DNA from: Portunus trituberculatus | Taxonomy: Eukaryota > Arthropoda > Malacostraca > Decapoda > Portunidae | NCBI RefSeq assembly: GCF_017591435.1 | Contig: NC_059304.1 | Location: 27,138,618 to 27,202,617 of the forward strand | Length of the DNA: 64,000 bases | Direction: 5' to 3' | Shown: one piece after another, positions 22,313 to 38,050 of the stretch | Layout of the letters: each line of letters begins with the position of its first letter | Numbering within the stretch: the stretch's first letter is position 1 | The notes under the pieces: generated by a model | Seen by the model: the letters and a program-made list of their open reading frames with translations, nothing else | Told to the model about the DNA's origin: nothing | Databases searched by the model: none | Program-made: the position numbers and the translations under genes

Positions 22313-23379
22313 TCTCTCTGAAGCTACTGCTCTAAATGATGGCGTTCCACAGGGAAGTATTCTTAGTGTTACATTATTTGCAGTCGCCATAAATGGTGTT
22401 ATTGATATTCTCTCTGATGGCATTCACAGCTCCTTATATGATGATGATTTATGTATTTAATTTGCTGCTGCTAGGATGTCACTGATTGAGCGCAAGCTCC
22501 TACCCGCGATCAATAGGGTGTCCAGTTGGGCCAACATGAACGGTTTTCGATTCTCCACCTCGAAGACCGTAGCCATGCATTTTTGCCGCAACCATGGTGT
22601 CCATTCAGACCCGGATTTATACCTCGCCAATATAGGCGCCTCTCATGCGTGGAGGCGACTCGATATCTTAGGCTTTTGTTTGACAACCGTCTCACCTGGG
22701 TTCCCCATTTCCGTTCTCTTAAGGTGTCTTGTCGGCAGGCATTATCCCATCTTGGGGTTTTAAGTCACACCTCTTGGGGTGCGGACAGGGAGACTCTGCT
22801 GCTGCTTCACCGTACACTAATCCTTCCAAAGCTGGAATACGGTTGTGAGATCTACTCCTCTGCAACGGATGCACGACTACGCACGCTTGACTCCGTGCAT
22901 TATGCAGGGGTCCGCTTGGCTACGGGTGCATTTCGGACATCTCCAATACCTAGCTTACTAGTGGATGCTTGTTTATGGCCGCTCGACCTCCGGCGCCAGT
23001 CTTCGATGCTCCGGTGTTGGTATCGCACCCACCGTCTTCCTGATTTTGTCCCCTGTCTGTCAATATTGCGGGACTCGCAGGCGTATGTCACTCTTCCGAG
23101 TCTCCCTAAACCTTTTGGCGTTAGAGTTGCAAATCTCATGGCGGAGTTATCTATCGACCCCACTCCTGTGTACTCTTTCCGTCTCCCGCGAGTTGGTTGT
23201 TGGCAACTCGCATTATGCCCTCCTGCCATGGATGGCAAGAAGGATTTTTTGCCAGCTCTGTCCCACACACGGTTTTTAGAAAACTTTTTTATCCATTCTG
23301 ATGAGACTCCTCTTTTTACTGATGGTTCCAAATCCGACGCAGGCGTTGGGTTTAGTGTGGTTTTCCCCTCTTTTTATCG

Positions 23380-24141
23380 GTGTGGCAGCCTTCCTTCAGT
23401 GGCATCCGTCTTTACTGCGGGTCTGTCTGCCATAGTCCTAGCTTTACAAATAATACTCTCCCAGTTTCGTCTTTTACAATTTTTAGTGACTGTCGCAGTG
23501 CTCTTACTTCTCTCTCTTGCACTATATCCTTTAACCCTTTGGTTTTATCAGCCATGGAGTGGCTATATCTTCTTACACAACGAGGATATCGTATTGGGTT
23601 CTGTTGGGTCCCTGGTCACGTTGGTGTTCCAGGGAATGAACACGCAGATCGCCTCGCTAAAGAGGCAGCATGTCGCGCTACATCTCCTGCCCCTGTTCCG
23701 TTTCGAGATGTCTTTCCTCTTATTCGTGAGGCAGTTGCAACAATTTGGCAGAGGAGATGGCTAACGGGGGTCGCAACCTCGAAAATGGGAGAGATCACTA
23801 CTTCCACTATCCCTCATTGGACATACACCCATGTCCGGGATCGACGTTTACAGATTTTACTGGCTCGATTGCGTATAGGTCACACGTACCTTACACAAAG
23901 GTACCTGTTGACTAGGGACCCTCAACCTTACTGTGATGACTGTCTGGTGCCGCTTACCGTGCGGCACCTATTGGTAGAGTGCCCTAGTTTGATAGAGTTA
24001 CGACACCGCTACCTCTACCGCTGTCGCGGTAGAGATAGCGGTGTCTATTATATCTCAAAGATCCTTGGACCAGAGTGTCTGGCCCAGGGCCATGACGTTT
24101 TCAAGTTTTTGGGAGAAGCTGGCCATCTCCCAAAGCTTTGA
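23380..24141 (+). pseudogene. RNase H end and CCHC finger of copy E10
   Basis: An open frame of 253 codons covers FSDCRSAL (about 23484), WVPGHVGVPGNEHADRLAKEA (about 23611) and CDDCLVPLTVRHLLVEC (about 23936), ending at GHLPKL. The first half of the domain lies in another frame (to 23764): TDGSK is kept, but the second acidic residue is lost (FTAGLSAIV, Glu to Gly). A frameshift near 23450 separates the two halves. This copy shows the cleanest ORF2 C-terminus in the family. Confidence 0.75.
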
Positions 24142-24586
24142 AGTCTATTCTTATAATATTTTATTATATGTATTTTAATATTTTACTTAGTTTTATCGCC
24201 TTTTTTAATGTTTAGCTACATTATTGTTTTTAACTATGTATTTTAAGTTTTAAGTTTTATTTGATTTTAATTTTACAGTATTTTTAATCTTTCCCCTTTT
24301 ACTGAATTGTTTTACTTAATTTTAATTAGTTGTTTTTTTAATATGTACACGGTTGTTTCATTTTATTTTTTGTAGCGGCGCTATATGACCAGTGTTGTTA
24401 CGGTGCCAAAATATTAAAATCCAATCCAATCCAATCCGACTGACGTCTCTAATTTCAGTGAGGAAATGTGACATAACCGTGTGTGACCCCCAAACAAGAC
24501 CACAATGTACGTGTTCTCCATTAACTACTCATCATTTTGTGTTATTATTGCACGGATTAGAGAGGAGGTCCTATTTTAAAGATTTA

Positions 24587-24734
<148 letters not shown>

Positions 24735-24960
24735 TTTATTTATTTTTTTTAAATGACTAGGGAACCAGAATTTACTCTTTAACGATAGGGTTTTTGTAGA
24801 TATACCAGTTGCACATACCGCGAATCATAATCAGTTGCAACATCCCAGAATTGTTGCTACAAATCTGGTTCATGTGGATACTATGTAAAATCTTGTTATT
24901 AGAAGGGTAAAAGAAAGTGAAGTGTGTGCATCACTTCCTAGTACCCCTTATAATTGATTT

Positions 24961-25010
24961 CAGCACCCACAAGGGGTGCTAGCACCCCAAGTTGGGAAAC
25001 GCTGCTCTAG
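24961..25010 (-). mobile_element. Possible hAT-like terminal inverted repeat (one end only)
   Basis: The reverse strand reads AGAGCAGCGTTTCCCAACTT followed by GGGG, resembling hAT ends of the CAGNGNTTCTCAACC type. A perfect 16-bp palindrome GGGGTGCTAGCACCCC lies at 24973-24988. No partner end was found, so this is a fragment at best. Confidence 0.35.
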
Positions 25011-25293
25011 AATATAGAAATGCTTTGAATATAAATGTAGGAACTAAATGTAAGTGAGTATGTATTCAAGCCTGTTATTTTCAATATTTGATACGTTTAT
25101 ACGATATTGAATATTCCTTGCTTACTATAAGTAAAATTAGGATGTAACATAATAAGTGTTCATTATACCCATACATTAAAATTTTGAAATAAATCTGGGC
25201 AGAGAAGCAAGTACATTTTGAATTGGTGACAGCAAAATTTTAAAACCTAATCCTTTTAAATTTCTTGTTAATATATCCCGAAAAGAAATAAAA

Positions 25294-25368
<75 letters not shown>

Positions 25369-25605
25369 TTTTTCTGATAAAGAAAATTGTGCTTTTTTTT
25401 CTCTCTCTCTCTGATAAAGAAAGAAAATTGTGCAGTCATTTTCATGGGGTTTAAGAAACCAAATTCTTAATAAAATCCTTGTAATACTATTCATTCATGG
25501 GCATATTAAATTGATTGTTCACTAACTTACGTAAAAAGGTAAACCTGTCAAGAACGATTTTTCATTATATCATGTACGAGTATCAGAGGTTTGTTCTGTC
25601 CGCAG

Positions 25606-25749
25606 GAATGTTTCCAACCTTTCAACATGGCGATGGGTTTACAGAGCCACTCCCCTCTTAAAAGGAGCCTTGACCAAGCTGTAAGAATGGTAGTGGAGGC
25701 TGGTCTTGTACATCATTGGTTAGATGAAACGCTTTTACTTGCCAAACAG
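25606..25749 (+). CDS. Ionotropic-receptor-type S2 lobe, exon (partial gene)
   Basis: A 48-codon open segment is bounded by an acceptor (CTGTCCGCAG) and a donor (CAG|GTGAGA), phase 0 at both ends, so it can follow the exon ending at 11966. ECFQPFNMAMGLQSHSPLKR and VVEAGLVHHWLDE match the end of the S2 ligand-binding lobe in ionotropic receptors, where an SPL/SPY start is followed by an amphipathic helix ending in GLV..W. The last membrane helix should come next, but I found no such exon in the window. The family call is from pattern recognition; the exact receptor is unknown. Confidence 0.72.
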
Positions 25750-26129
25750 GTGAGACGCGACGTCGATGATTTTTTTTTTTTTTTCTCATGTAAGAATGAC
25801 ACAGACTAAGAGCAACACAAGTGGTTTAAATTTACTTACATGTATGTCACTATGCTACCCAGGTTCTACGTAGGTGCTTCCACCATAGATGCGCTTGGGT
25901 GGTGATATGGGCTCTAAAATGTGTACCACTATAAATAAAAGTCCCTGCGCCAATAATGGGTGGAAGCTGGACAGCTCTTCGCATACTCTTCAAGCAGACC
26001 TACAGGCACTATGCGATATAACATAAAAAAAAAAGTAGTTAGCAAGATCAGAATAGTGGCTGGCATGAAAATAACGAAAGAAAATAGCAAGAGAGGCAAC
26101 ATTGCGGCGATGAGAAAGAGACTGATGAC
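25750..26129. other. Intron or flanking sequence, nothing identified
   Basis: It begins with the donor site. There is a T-run at about 25771-25785 and no recognisable coding or repeat family. It ends with CTGATGAC (26122-26129), the left target duplication of the hAT-like element. Confidence 0.5.
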
Positions 26130-26248
26130 CAGTGCTGCCAGATCAAGTTGCCAAAAGTTCCCTGTTTTGCCTAAAAATATTTCCCTATTTAGCGCAGCAT
26201 TTTCCTGTCGTAATTTTTAACTTCATACATACGTACATACACACATTC

Positions 26249-26349
<101 letters not shown>

Positions 26350-26350
26350 T

Positions 26351-26634
26351 GGCCCGGTAGCTCAGTGGTTAGAGCGCTGGCGTCACAAGCCAGATGACCG
26401 GGGTTCGATTCCCCGGCCGGGTGGAGATATTTGGGTGTGTCTCCTTTCACGTGTAGCCCCTGTTCACCTAGCAGTGAGTAGGTACGGGATGTAAATCGAG
26501 GAGTTGTGACCTTGTTGTCCCGGTGTGTGGTGTGTGCCTGGTTTCAGGCCTATCCCAAGATCGGAAATAATGAGCTCTGAGCTCGTTCCGTAGGGTAATG
26601 TCTCGTCAGAGACTGCAGCAGATCAAACAGTGAA
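26351..26634 (+). mobile_element. tRNA-Val-derived SINE
   Basis: The head (26351-26424) has tRNA form: A box TAGCTCAGTGG, anticodon arm CTGGC-GTCACAA-GCCAG with anticodon CAC (Val), and B box GGTTCGATTCC in a strong T arm. The acceptor stem pairs only with one mismatch and one wobble. About 210 bases of non-tRNA body follow, then (AC)n (26636-26652). A tRNA-like head with an unrelated body and a simple-repeat tail defines a SINE. A, B boxes would drive Pol III transcription. I recall very similar sequences from crab data, which is not proof. It sits inside the hAT-like element. Confidence 0.8.
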
Positions 26635-27146
26635 TTACACACACACACACACGAATATATATAGCTGTCATAAGTTCAGCTATCAAGCAGGGGTGAGGGA
26701 AGGAAGGGGAGGAACGAATACGGGTCTCTATCGGTCTCGTAGAATACAGGATCAGCTAGCTAGCAAGGGCGAGGGAGGAAAGGGAAGGGACGGTATACGG
26801 GTCTCGTACAAGTCATGACGCTGTTTGGGGATGAGGGAAGGAAGAGTGAACGGCAGAGGAAGGATATAGTGATCGAGAGAAACCTCAGAAGTGAATTGAA
26901 ATTCAATTGAGAGGGAAAGGAAACAATAAATAATTGATAAAAATTAATACAAATAATTATTGTACGGATGACGGGTGAAGAGGATGGGAGGAGGACAAGG
27001 GTGGGGACTGCGGATGACGGGTGTAAGTAAGTCCGTTGGTCAAAATTTCCCTAGATTTTGGAACATTTTGAATTTTCTTCCCTGTTTCCCTGTTGAGACC
27101 TAAATTTCCCTAAAACAGGGAAATCTCCCTGCATCTGACAGCTCTG

Positions 27147-27480
<334 letters not shown>

Positions 27481-27568
27481 AAGTAAAGAACAGACCTAGA
27501 GTATTCACTTTAGTAGAAAATGGCAGTTGAGCGTCACTGAAAAGGAGTGAATAGTTGTCTGGTAATTT

Positions 27569-28290
27569 GTGTTGAGTCAGACGTGTCTGTTAGTGGCGAG
27601 TCATCATAGGCTTGTGGAGAGATGGCGGCTTTCCCTGATTTCCCTACAGTTATCGGATAGGTGCGTTAGTTCTTCTATCCTAGAGGCCTTCGTTAGGGAG
27701 GTTTTAAAGGTAGAGGCTGAGTTCCATCAAAGGATCTCGGAGATGCGGGAGGAGTTTTTAGGGATAATCACTGACCTGCAGTCTGAATTCTGTCTGGAGA
27801 ACTCAGCGCTTGAGGAAGGGGTCGGAGCCTGCTGTCACCTTGCATAGTAAGGCGACGCTGGGTTATAAATAAGTATCGAGTGGTGTCTGCTGGCACGGAG
27901 AGGTGGAAGGTTCTCAGAGCGCCTCACCGCGTGGAGACGGCGAATTCCTCCTTTAGGTTGTATGAAGTGGAGCAGGATGGGGAAAAATACAGGAGATGAT
28001 GAGGGTAATTTCAGGAGTCAGGAACTGTTCAGGAGTTTAAGGAAGCTTTGGCTAAGATTAGAAATAAGGGTGCGATTCCTGTGGTATGCAGTGTGTTGGC
28101 AAAGAGAAGACTGGGAGGTGAATGAATGGTTGTCCAGGGATATTCTAGTGAATTGCCGGCTTGCAGATCACTGTAAGACCAATGAATGGGCAATCATTGA
28201 CAACTGGGACCTCTTTTACGGCATGTACACCTTGTATGCCAGGGATAGAGTAAATTTATCGCGCCAGGGTTTTCGAGCTTGAACGTGAGT
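27569..28290 (+). pseudogene. CR1-type ORF1 with SGNH esterase-like region
   Basis: 27650-27800 codes for a Glu-rich, likely coiled segment (ILEAFVREVLKVEAEFHQRI). In shifting frames between 27960 and 28290 come IRNKGAIPVVCSVL, NCRLADHCKTNEWAIIDNWD and DLFYGMYTLYARDRVNLSRQ. These match the esterase (SGNH hydrolase) domain of CR1 ORF1 proteins, whose role is proposed to be lipid or membrane association of the RNP. The final catalytic block is normally D..H; here it reads DRVN, so the His is replaced by Asn. Several frameshifts confirm decay. Confidence 0.6.
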
Positions 28291-28423
28291 TAAACACACT
28301 CTAGAGCTTTTTTCCTTAGTTAGAAGAGATAAAAAGCTTCTAAGAACCATAGGAAAGAGAGAATAGTTAAATCTAGAAAAGTAACAAGCTTAGCAAAGGC
28401 GAGGAATAGTTAAGTGTGTACAG

Positions 28424-28600
28424 TGGTACAGTGGAACCAATGCACACGGCTTCGAATCCTGTCCACGGTCTGAGAGTAGGTTGGGCTTCCTCACTCGGGG
28501 CAATGGTTTCCTAGCAGGTGGGCTTTCAGATAGGAGGTACCCCAAAAAGTATCCCCTTTAGCCCATAAATTCCCGTGAAAAGCCCACATGGTATAAAAAA
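28424..28600 (+). repeat. SINE-like dispersed repeat with Pol III B-box
   Basis: GGCTTCGAATCCTG (about 28449) looks like a tRNA B box. It is followed by body sequence about tight GGGCTTCC and AGTATCCCC blocks. A shorter relative with GGTTCGAATCTTGTCCATGG lies at 32877-32930, so the sequence is repeated in the window. It interrupts the CR1-like element between ORF1 and endonuclease. No A box can be defended. Confidence 0.45.
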
Positions 28601-28604
28601 AAAT

Positions 28605-31292
<2,688 letters not shown>

Positions 31293-31328
31293 GAAAAAAT
31301 TAGTTTCTAATGCATTAAACAAAACTTA

Positions 31329-33500
<2,172 letters not shown>

Positions 33501-34000
33501 NNNNNNNNNNNNNNNNNNNNNNNNNNNNNNNNNNNNNNNNNNNNNNNNNNNNNNNNNNNNNNNNNNNNNNNNNNNNNNNNNNNNNNNNNNNNNNNNNNNN
33601 NNNNNNNNNNNNNNNNNNNNNNNNNNNNNNNNNNNNNNNNNNNNNNNNNNNNNNNNNNNNNNNNNNNNNNNNNNNNNNNNNNNNNNNNNNNNNNNNNNNN
33701 NNNNNNNNNNNNNNNNNNNNNNNNNNNNNNNNNNNNNNNNNNNNNNNNNNNNNNNNNNNNNNNNNNNNNNNNNNNNNNNNNNNNNNNNNNNNNNNNNNNN
33801 NNNNNNNNNNNNNNNNNNNNNNNNNNNNNNNNNNNNNNNNNNNNNNNNNNNNNNNNNNNNNNNNNNNNNNNNNNNNNNNNNNNNNNNNNNNNNNNNNNNN
33901 NNNNNNNNNNNNNNNNNNNNNNNNNNNNNNNNNNNNNNNNNNNNNNNNNNNNNNNNNNNNNNNNNNNNNNNNNNNNNNNNNNNNNNNNNNNNNNNNNNNN
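33501..34000. other. Assembly gap (500 N)
   Basis: Exactly 500 unknown bases, a typical placeholder of unknown true size. Linkage across it depends on scaffolding. Confidence 0.99.
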
Positions 34001-35015
34001 GGAAGAAAACGAAGTGGGGATAAATACATTGGTTAGAAAAAAAAAAAAAACTTAATATTTGTTATAAGGTAATTCATATTGAGTGAGGAAAATATATATC
34101 AAGGTAAATAATATGAGGACTGAGTCAGAATTCATATGTCAGGAAGGAAAACATATAATATTGCATTGATAATTGTTAACAAGACCATCATAGATCAGCT
34201 TGACATATGAAAAGGAATTAAAATTCATGAGGTTAAGATCTTATATAGATAGACGTAAAAATCGATATTGCAGAGCCATAAGGATGTCATTCCCGGAACT
34301 ACACTAATAATGTTAACATCAGAGTAAATATGATATATATGTGTAGTAAGGAAACAAGTGTAAGTATGAAGGTTGATATAGAGTGAGGTAAAACAGAGTA
34401 AGCACATGATATTAAGACATTAAAGTTGCGAATTATAATGTGAAGAAAGACGCGTCAAACATATCATTCCTTGTGTGTACATTGACTCTTGTGCCTAGCA
34501 ACACTTGAACACTTCGTGCCAACCTAGGGGCATAAGGCGTGTACAAGTGGTTGTGATCAACTAGGTGACAAGTTGTTTCTCTCTGGCCAGAAGTAAATAT
34601 TAATATACATTATGTGAATGCCGGTCTGGGGATTGCCGATTCAGAAGAGTGGGGGACGCCCTGAAAGCTTCGTTTCGACAGTACCCGGCATGGTAGTGTT
34701 GAGTGATACACAAGGATATTAGTGGGCCCACTAGTGAATATGTTGAGTAAAGATATCTATCCATGGATTGATTTTAACATGTGCATACTCGAGTCAAAAT
34801 TAATACATCAAGAGTAGTCTGACTTATGAATATAGATGAGAGGATGTGAGGTAAATATGAGATATGAAGGCAAATAGTAAATACCAAAGTAAATATATGA
34901 ATATATGGTCATGGGATGTGGATTCTGGAAAGGTTACGATGAGGTAAATATGAGATAGTGAGACGAGGATATTCATTATATTAGAAAAGGCTGTGGTGAA
35001 AGTTATATTAGCTGT
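34001..35015. other. AT-rich sequence, no gene identified
   Basis: Recurrent GAGGTAAATATGAGATA-like words occur (34850-34960), but there is no clean tandem. A degenerate copy of the 33-bp repeat begins near 34966. No coding sequence is supported. Confidence 0.5.
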
Positions 35016-35378
35016 GAGGATATTGATTATATTAGAAAAGTTTGCTGTGAGGATATTGAGTATATTAGAAAAGGTTGCTGTGAGGATATTGAGTATATTA
35101 GAAAAGGTTGCTGTGAGGATATTGAGTATATTAGAAATGTTGCTGTGAGGATATTGAGTATATTAGAAAAGTTTGCTGTGAGGATATTGAGTATATTAGA
35201 AAAGTTTGCGGTGAGGATATTGAGTATATTAGAAAAGTTTGCAGGTGAGGATATTGAGTATATTAGAAAAGTTTGCTGTGAGGATATTGAGTATATTAGA
35301 AAAGTTTGCGGTGAAGATATTGAGTATTTTAGAAAAGGTTGCAGTGAGGATATTGAGTATATTAGAAAATGTTGCATA
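35016..35378. repeat. 33-bp minisatellite, 11 copies
   Basis: The unit starts GAGGATATTGAGTATATTAG and ends AAAAGTTTGCTGT. Unit starts are at 35016, 35049, 35082, 35115, 35147, 35180, 35213, 35247, 35280, 35313 and 35346; one unit is 32 and one is 34 long. As 33 is a multiple of three, frames stay open on both strands (for example RILSILEKFAV repeated), but there is no start context or flanking exon. I treat it as non-coding. Confidence 0.92.
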
Positions 35379-36870
35379 TAGCAAAAGGTGCATATGCGTC
35401 TGTGTAGGTCATGACTATATTGGGCAAATATTATTATTGAGATAGCAACTTGATAAAATAAGATGAAGATATAGTGAACATATGCAAAGGTAAAGTGGTT
35501 ATACATGTTCGAAGGCAGAAAATTGGCGACAGTGATATTGATATTAGATTAATATGCAGGCATTTGAAGGTTTTCTTGTTGATGAGGACGAAGATATATG
35601 ACTAACATGGAAGTTAAGGTGTCTCTATATAATTTGGAGGGATATATGGCGATCTGGAAGATTTTATAGAGATTAGGATAAATGTATAGTAATGAGTGTT
35701 AATGAATGCCTTTATCTGTGATTTTGACGATATATGTGAAATAAGGGGTATATCTATGGGATTGAAAATAGATACAATGTGGGATGTCGTACTTAACACA
35801 TAACACAGGACATTTGGTTACAAGTCTGAGTTGAGCTATCGTGATATCGTAGGAAATCATCAGTGGTTTCAGTAGCTTTCACTTGATTATATAACATTTT
35901 AAGGAAGATTTAAAGTTAATGCAAGGATTGTAAAGGTAATCAGTTAACGACGATAATGAGGAAAGAAGAGTTATTGATGAGGTATCAAGCGAAAATATAT
36001 AGAAGGACATTACTCCCATCTTATCGTTAGCTATATGGTAAGGCTTGAAGGTGAAACAAGACGAAAATATATTAAAGAAATACGATATGGATGTTGACTA
36101 TCAAGAGATTAAGATGGACATTATATAATATGATGTAGTTAGGAAAACACTGATATGAAAGGAGTACAAGTTGAAACTAAATAATGAAGTAAATATTAAT
36201 GTTTAACCTGTGGAATACATGGTGTGTTTCTTGTCTGTGTGCTGGTGATGATACAGAACGGTAATGGTTGAGTGTTTTAACAGCAAGCTAATATATTTTT
36301 TGTATTTTGTATTTTATGATTTTCGAGTATAGTGCGTATATTACATATAAAGATAGATATCGTGACTTAAGGTGAGAAATAACAGCGTATTCCTTACACG
36401 GCAACTCAGAATCAGATTTATTTCTTGGTGTGGTAACATTTTCACAAGTGATGGATTTTCCAGTGTTTCAAGTGCTTATATCAACATATTACGTGGATCT
36501 GAGAGCAGCTACTTCTTATTGCAAGATTAATGCAATCTATATATCAGTACTTCTGAATCCATTGCGTCAGTTCATTTTCGACATCGTGATATTGTGCATG
36601 CTTACGGGATGTAATAATTTTTCTTGTGTTTTCTGTTATTTTGTATGAGACGTCACCCTTATCTGAGATAATGAGATAGTAATTCCTCCATATTTATGTA
36701 TACACTTAGAAGTTTCACCATGTAATATGCTTTTAATAGTGATGTATTATGACTGCATTGCATACTTGAGTTCCAACTTACTTCTATTGAGAAATTCTGA
36801 CGACACCTGAACGATGTCTACAGATGCTCTCCTTGATTGTTTCTGTATCTTGTAAGATGTTGATATATAT
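35379..36870. other. AT-rich sequence, no gene identified
   Basis: No domain, RNA gene or repeat family recognised. The longest frame (72 codons, from 36430) has no supporting features. Confidence 0.45.
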
Positions 36871-37115
36871 CCTCTGAATAATATTGATATAATTTGGGAT
36901 AATGAGCTGATTTCTTTTACAATCTATGATATGATATACACTCCTCCTAGTTATGGACATATATATGCATAATACTATGATAAATGTCATCATCATTTCT
37001 CTGAATAACATAGGTATGATTTGAGATTGTGAGTTGATTTTATATGAGTAATGCTGCATTTATACTACCTAATGATATATTTTCCTCCTAGTTATAGACA
37101 TATATATCATATCAA
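36871..37115. repeat. Two diverged tandem copies of about 140 bp
   Basis: CTCTGAATAA..ATTGATATAATTTG (from 36877) and CTCTGAATAACATAGGTATG (from 37002) begin two related segments. Both end with CTCCTAGTTAT(G/A)GACATATATAT. They are diverged, so the duplication is old. Confidence 0.5.
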
Positions 37116-37538
37116 AGTAACGAGTATCGACTGCATTGCCATATCTTTTCCATTACCTTGCTTTGTGTGTTGACATATCTTTTCCACTACTGGTCAATAT
37201 CATGATCTCTCCTGACCATATATATATATAAATTATTCTCTCTGCAAAGCCCTTTTGTGAATATTGAGGTGCAGACGCATTTTTCTAATATATGCCTTCT
37301 TAGCAGAAAGTATTGGACCCATTGCCCTACATTCCTACGTATATAACATAGCTGGCTGGAGACTTGGATGCTGGCTAGAGGACAGGGTCTGGCGGGTGCT
37401 AACATGCTTCATGGGTGGGGGAAAGTACCGCTATCAGGTGCGCGGTCGCCCAAGCCCTCATCCTTCCTACGGGAGGCATGCACACCCTGCCCACCCACCC
37501 ACCCTTCACTACATTGAATGCGCGGGACGCGCATTCTG

Positions 37539-38050
37539 AGGGGGGATGTTTGTCAGATGCGCACATCATAAGTGAAATATGAAAAATATAAGAAACAAGA
37601 AATAAAGATATATGGAAGTATGCTAGTTCGCCAGTATGCGGTGTGTAACCGTATCCAGCCATAAAAGAGATTAGGAAGGGCAGGAGGTCAAAGGAAACAT
37701 TTAATGACCCAGGTCAACCCAGGGCAGCCCGGGCAGATATATATAGCCCAGGTCATGTAAACATCCGGTGGTAGTGTTGTCGTCTTGGATGTTGTTCGTA
37801 CCACACGTGGAGTTCATTTGAGCTTGTACTTGATTGGTGAATGGTACATTCTGAGGGGCGTGTTGTGTGGGTCAAGACACGCCCCCATAAGTTCCTGAAG
37901 GGAAATTGTAGAGGATTGGGGCAGAGAGAGAGGAGAGAGGAAGCAGAGAGGACAACCGCGGCTCTAAGCGGGCCACCCTCGGCTGCATAGCTGAGGGCGG
38001 CGTTTTGTACTTCATATATAACCAGTAAGTGGAGCTATAAGTTGCAATGC
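37539..38050 (+). mobile_element. Candidate 3' LTR preceded by a polypurine tract
   Basis: GAGGGGGGA at about 37538-37546 is a good polypurine tract and is followed by TGTTTGTCAG, a plausible LTR start. Downstream lie a possible TATA box (AGATATATATAGCCC, about 37735) and AATAAAG (about 37600). A Pro/His-rich open frame ending at 37539 could be the tail of an LTR-element polyprotein. I see no second LTR, no primer-binding site and no defined end, so this is tentative. Confidence 0.3.

Larger units (their letters stand above)
21350..24437 (+). mobile_element. I-like copy E9/E10, split by a nested insertion at 22167-22312
   Basis: The left part (21350-22166) is RT from the linker to just before motif B. 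The right part (22313-24437) resumes at the same point of RT (CTGAAGCTACTGCTCTAAATGA) and runs through thumb, RNase H, finger and 3' UTR. It ends with GCGGCGCT...ACGGTGCC (24375-24407) and a (TCCAA)n tail (24419-24437). The two parts fit as one copy cut by a short secondary insertion with a 13-bp target duplication. Frameshifts (22640, 22450) and a partial deletion of motif A (about 22050) make it inactive. Confidence 0.8.

Noticed and set aside
24980..25010. Complete hAT element
   Set aside because: Only one end could be found, so listed only as a low-confidence fragment.
26351..26424. Functional tRNA-Val gene
   Set aside because: The acceptor stem has a mismatch and a wobble, and a long SINE body with a simple-repeat tail follows, so a SINE is the better call.
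35016..35378. CRISPR array
   Set aside because: Units are contiguous 33-mers without unique spacers, in a eukaryotic context.
37264..37539. 91-codon frame as a host exon
   Set aside because: The possible acceptor (TTCTTAGCAG) is tempting, but composition is Pro/His-rich low complexity and it sits against a polypurine tract; at most the end of an LTR element.
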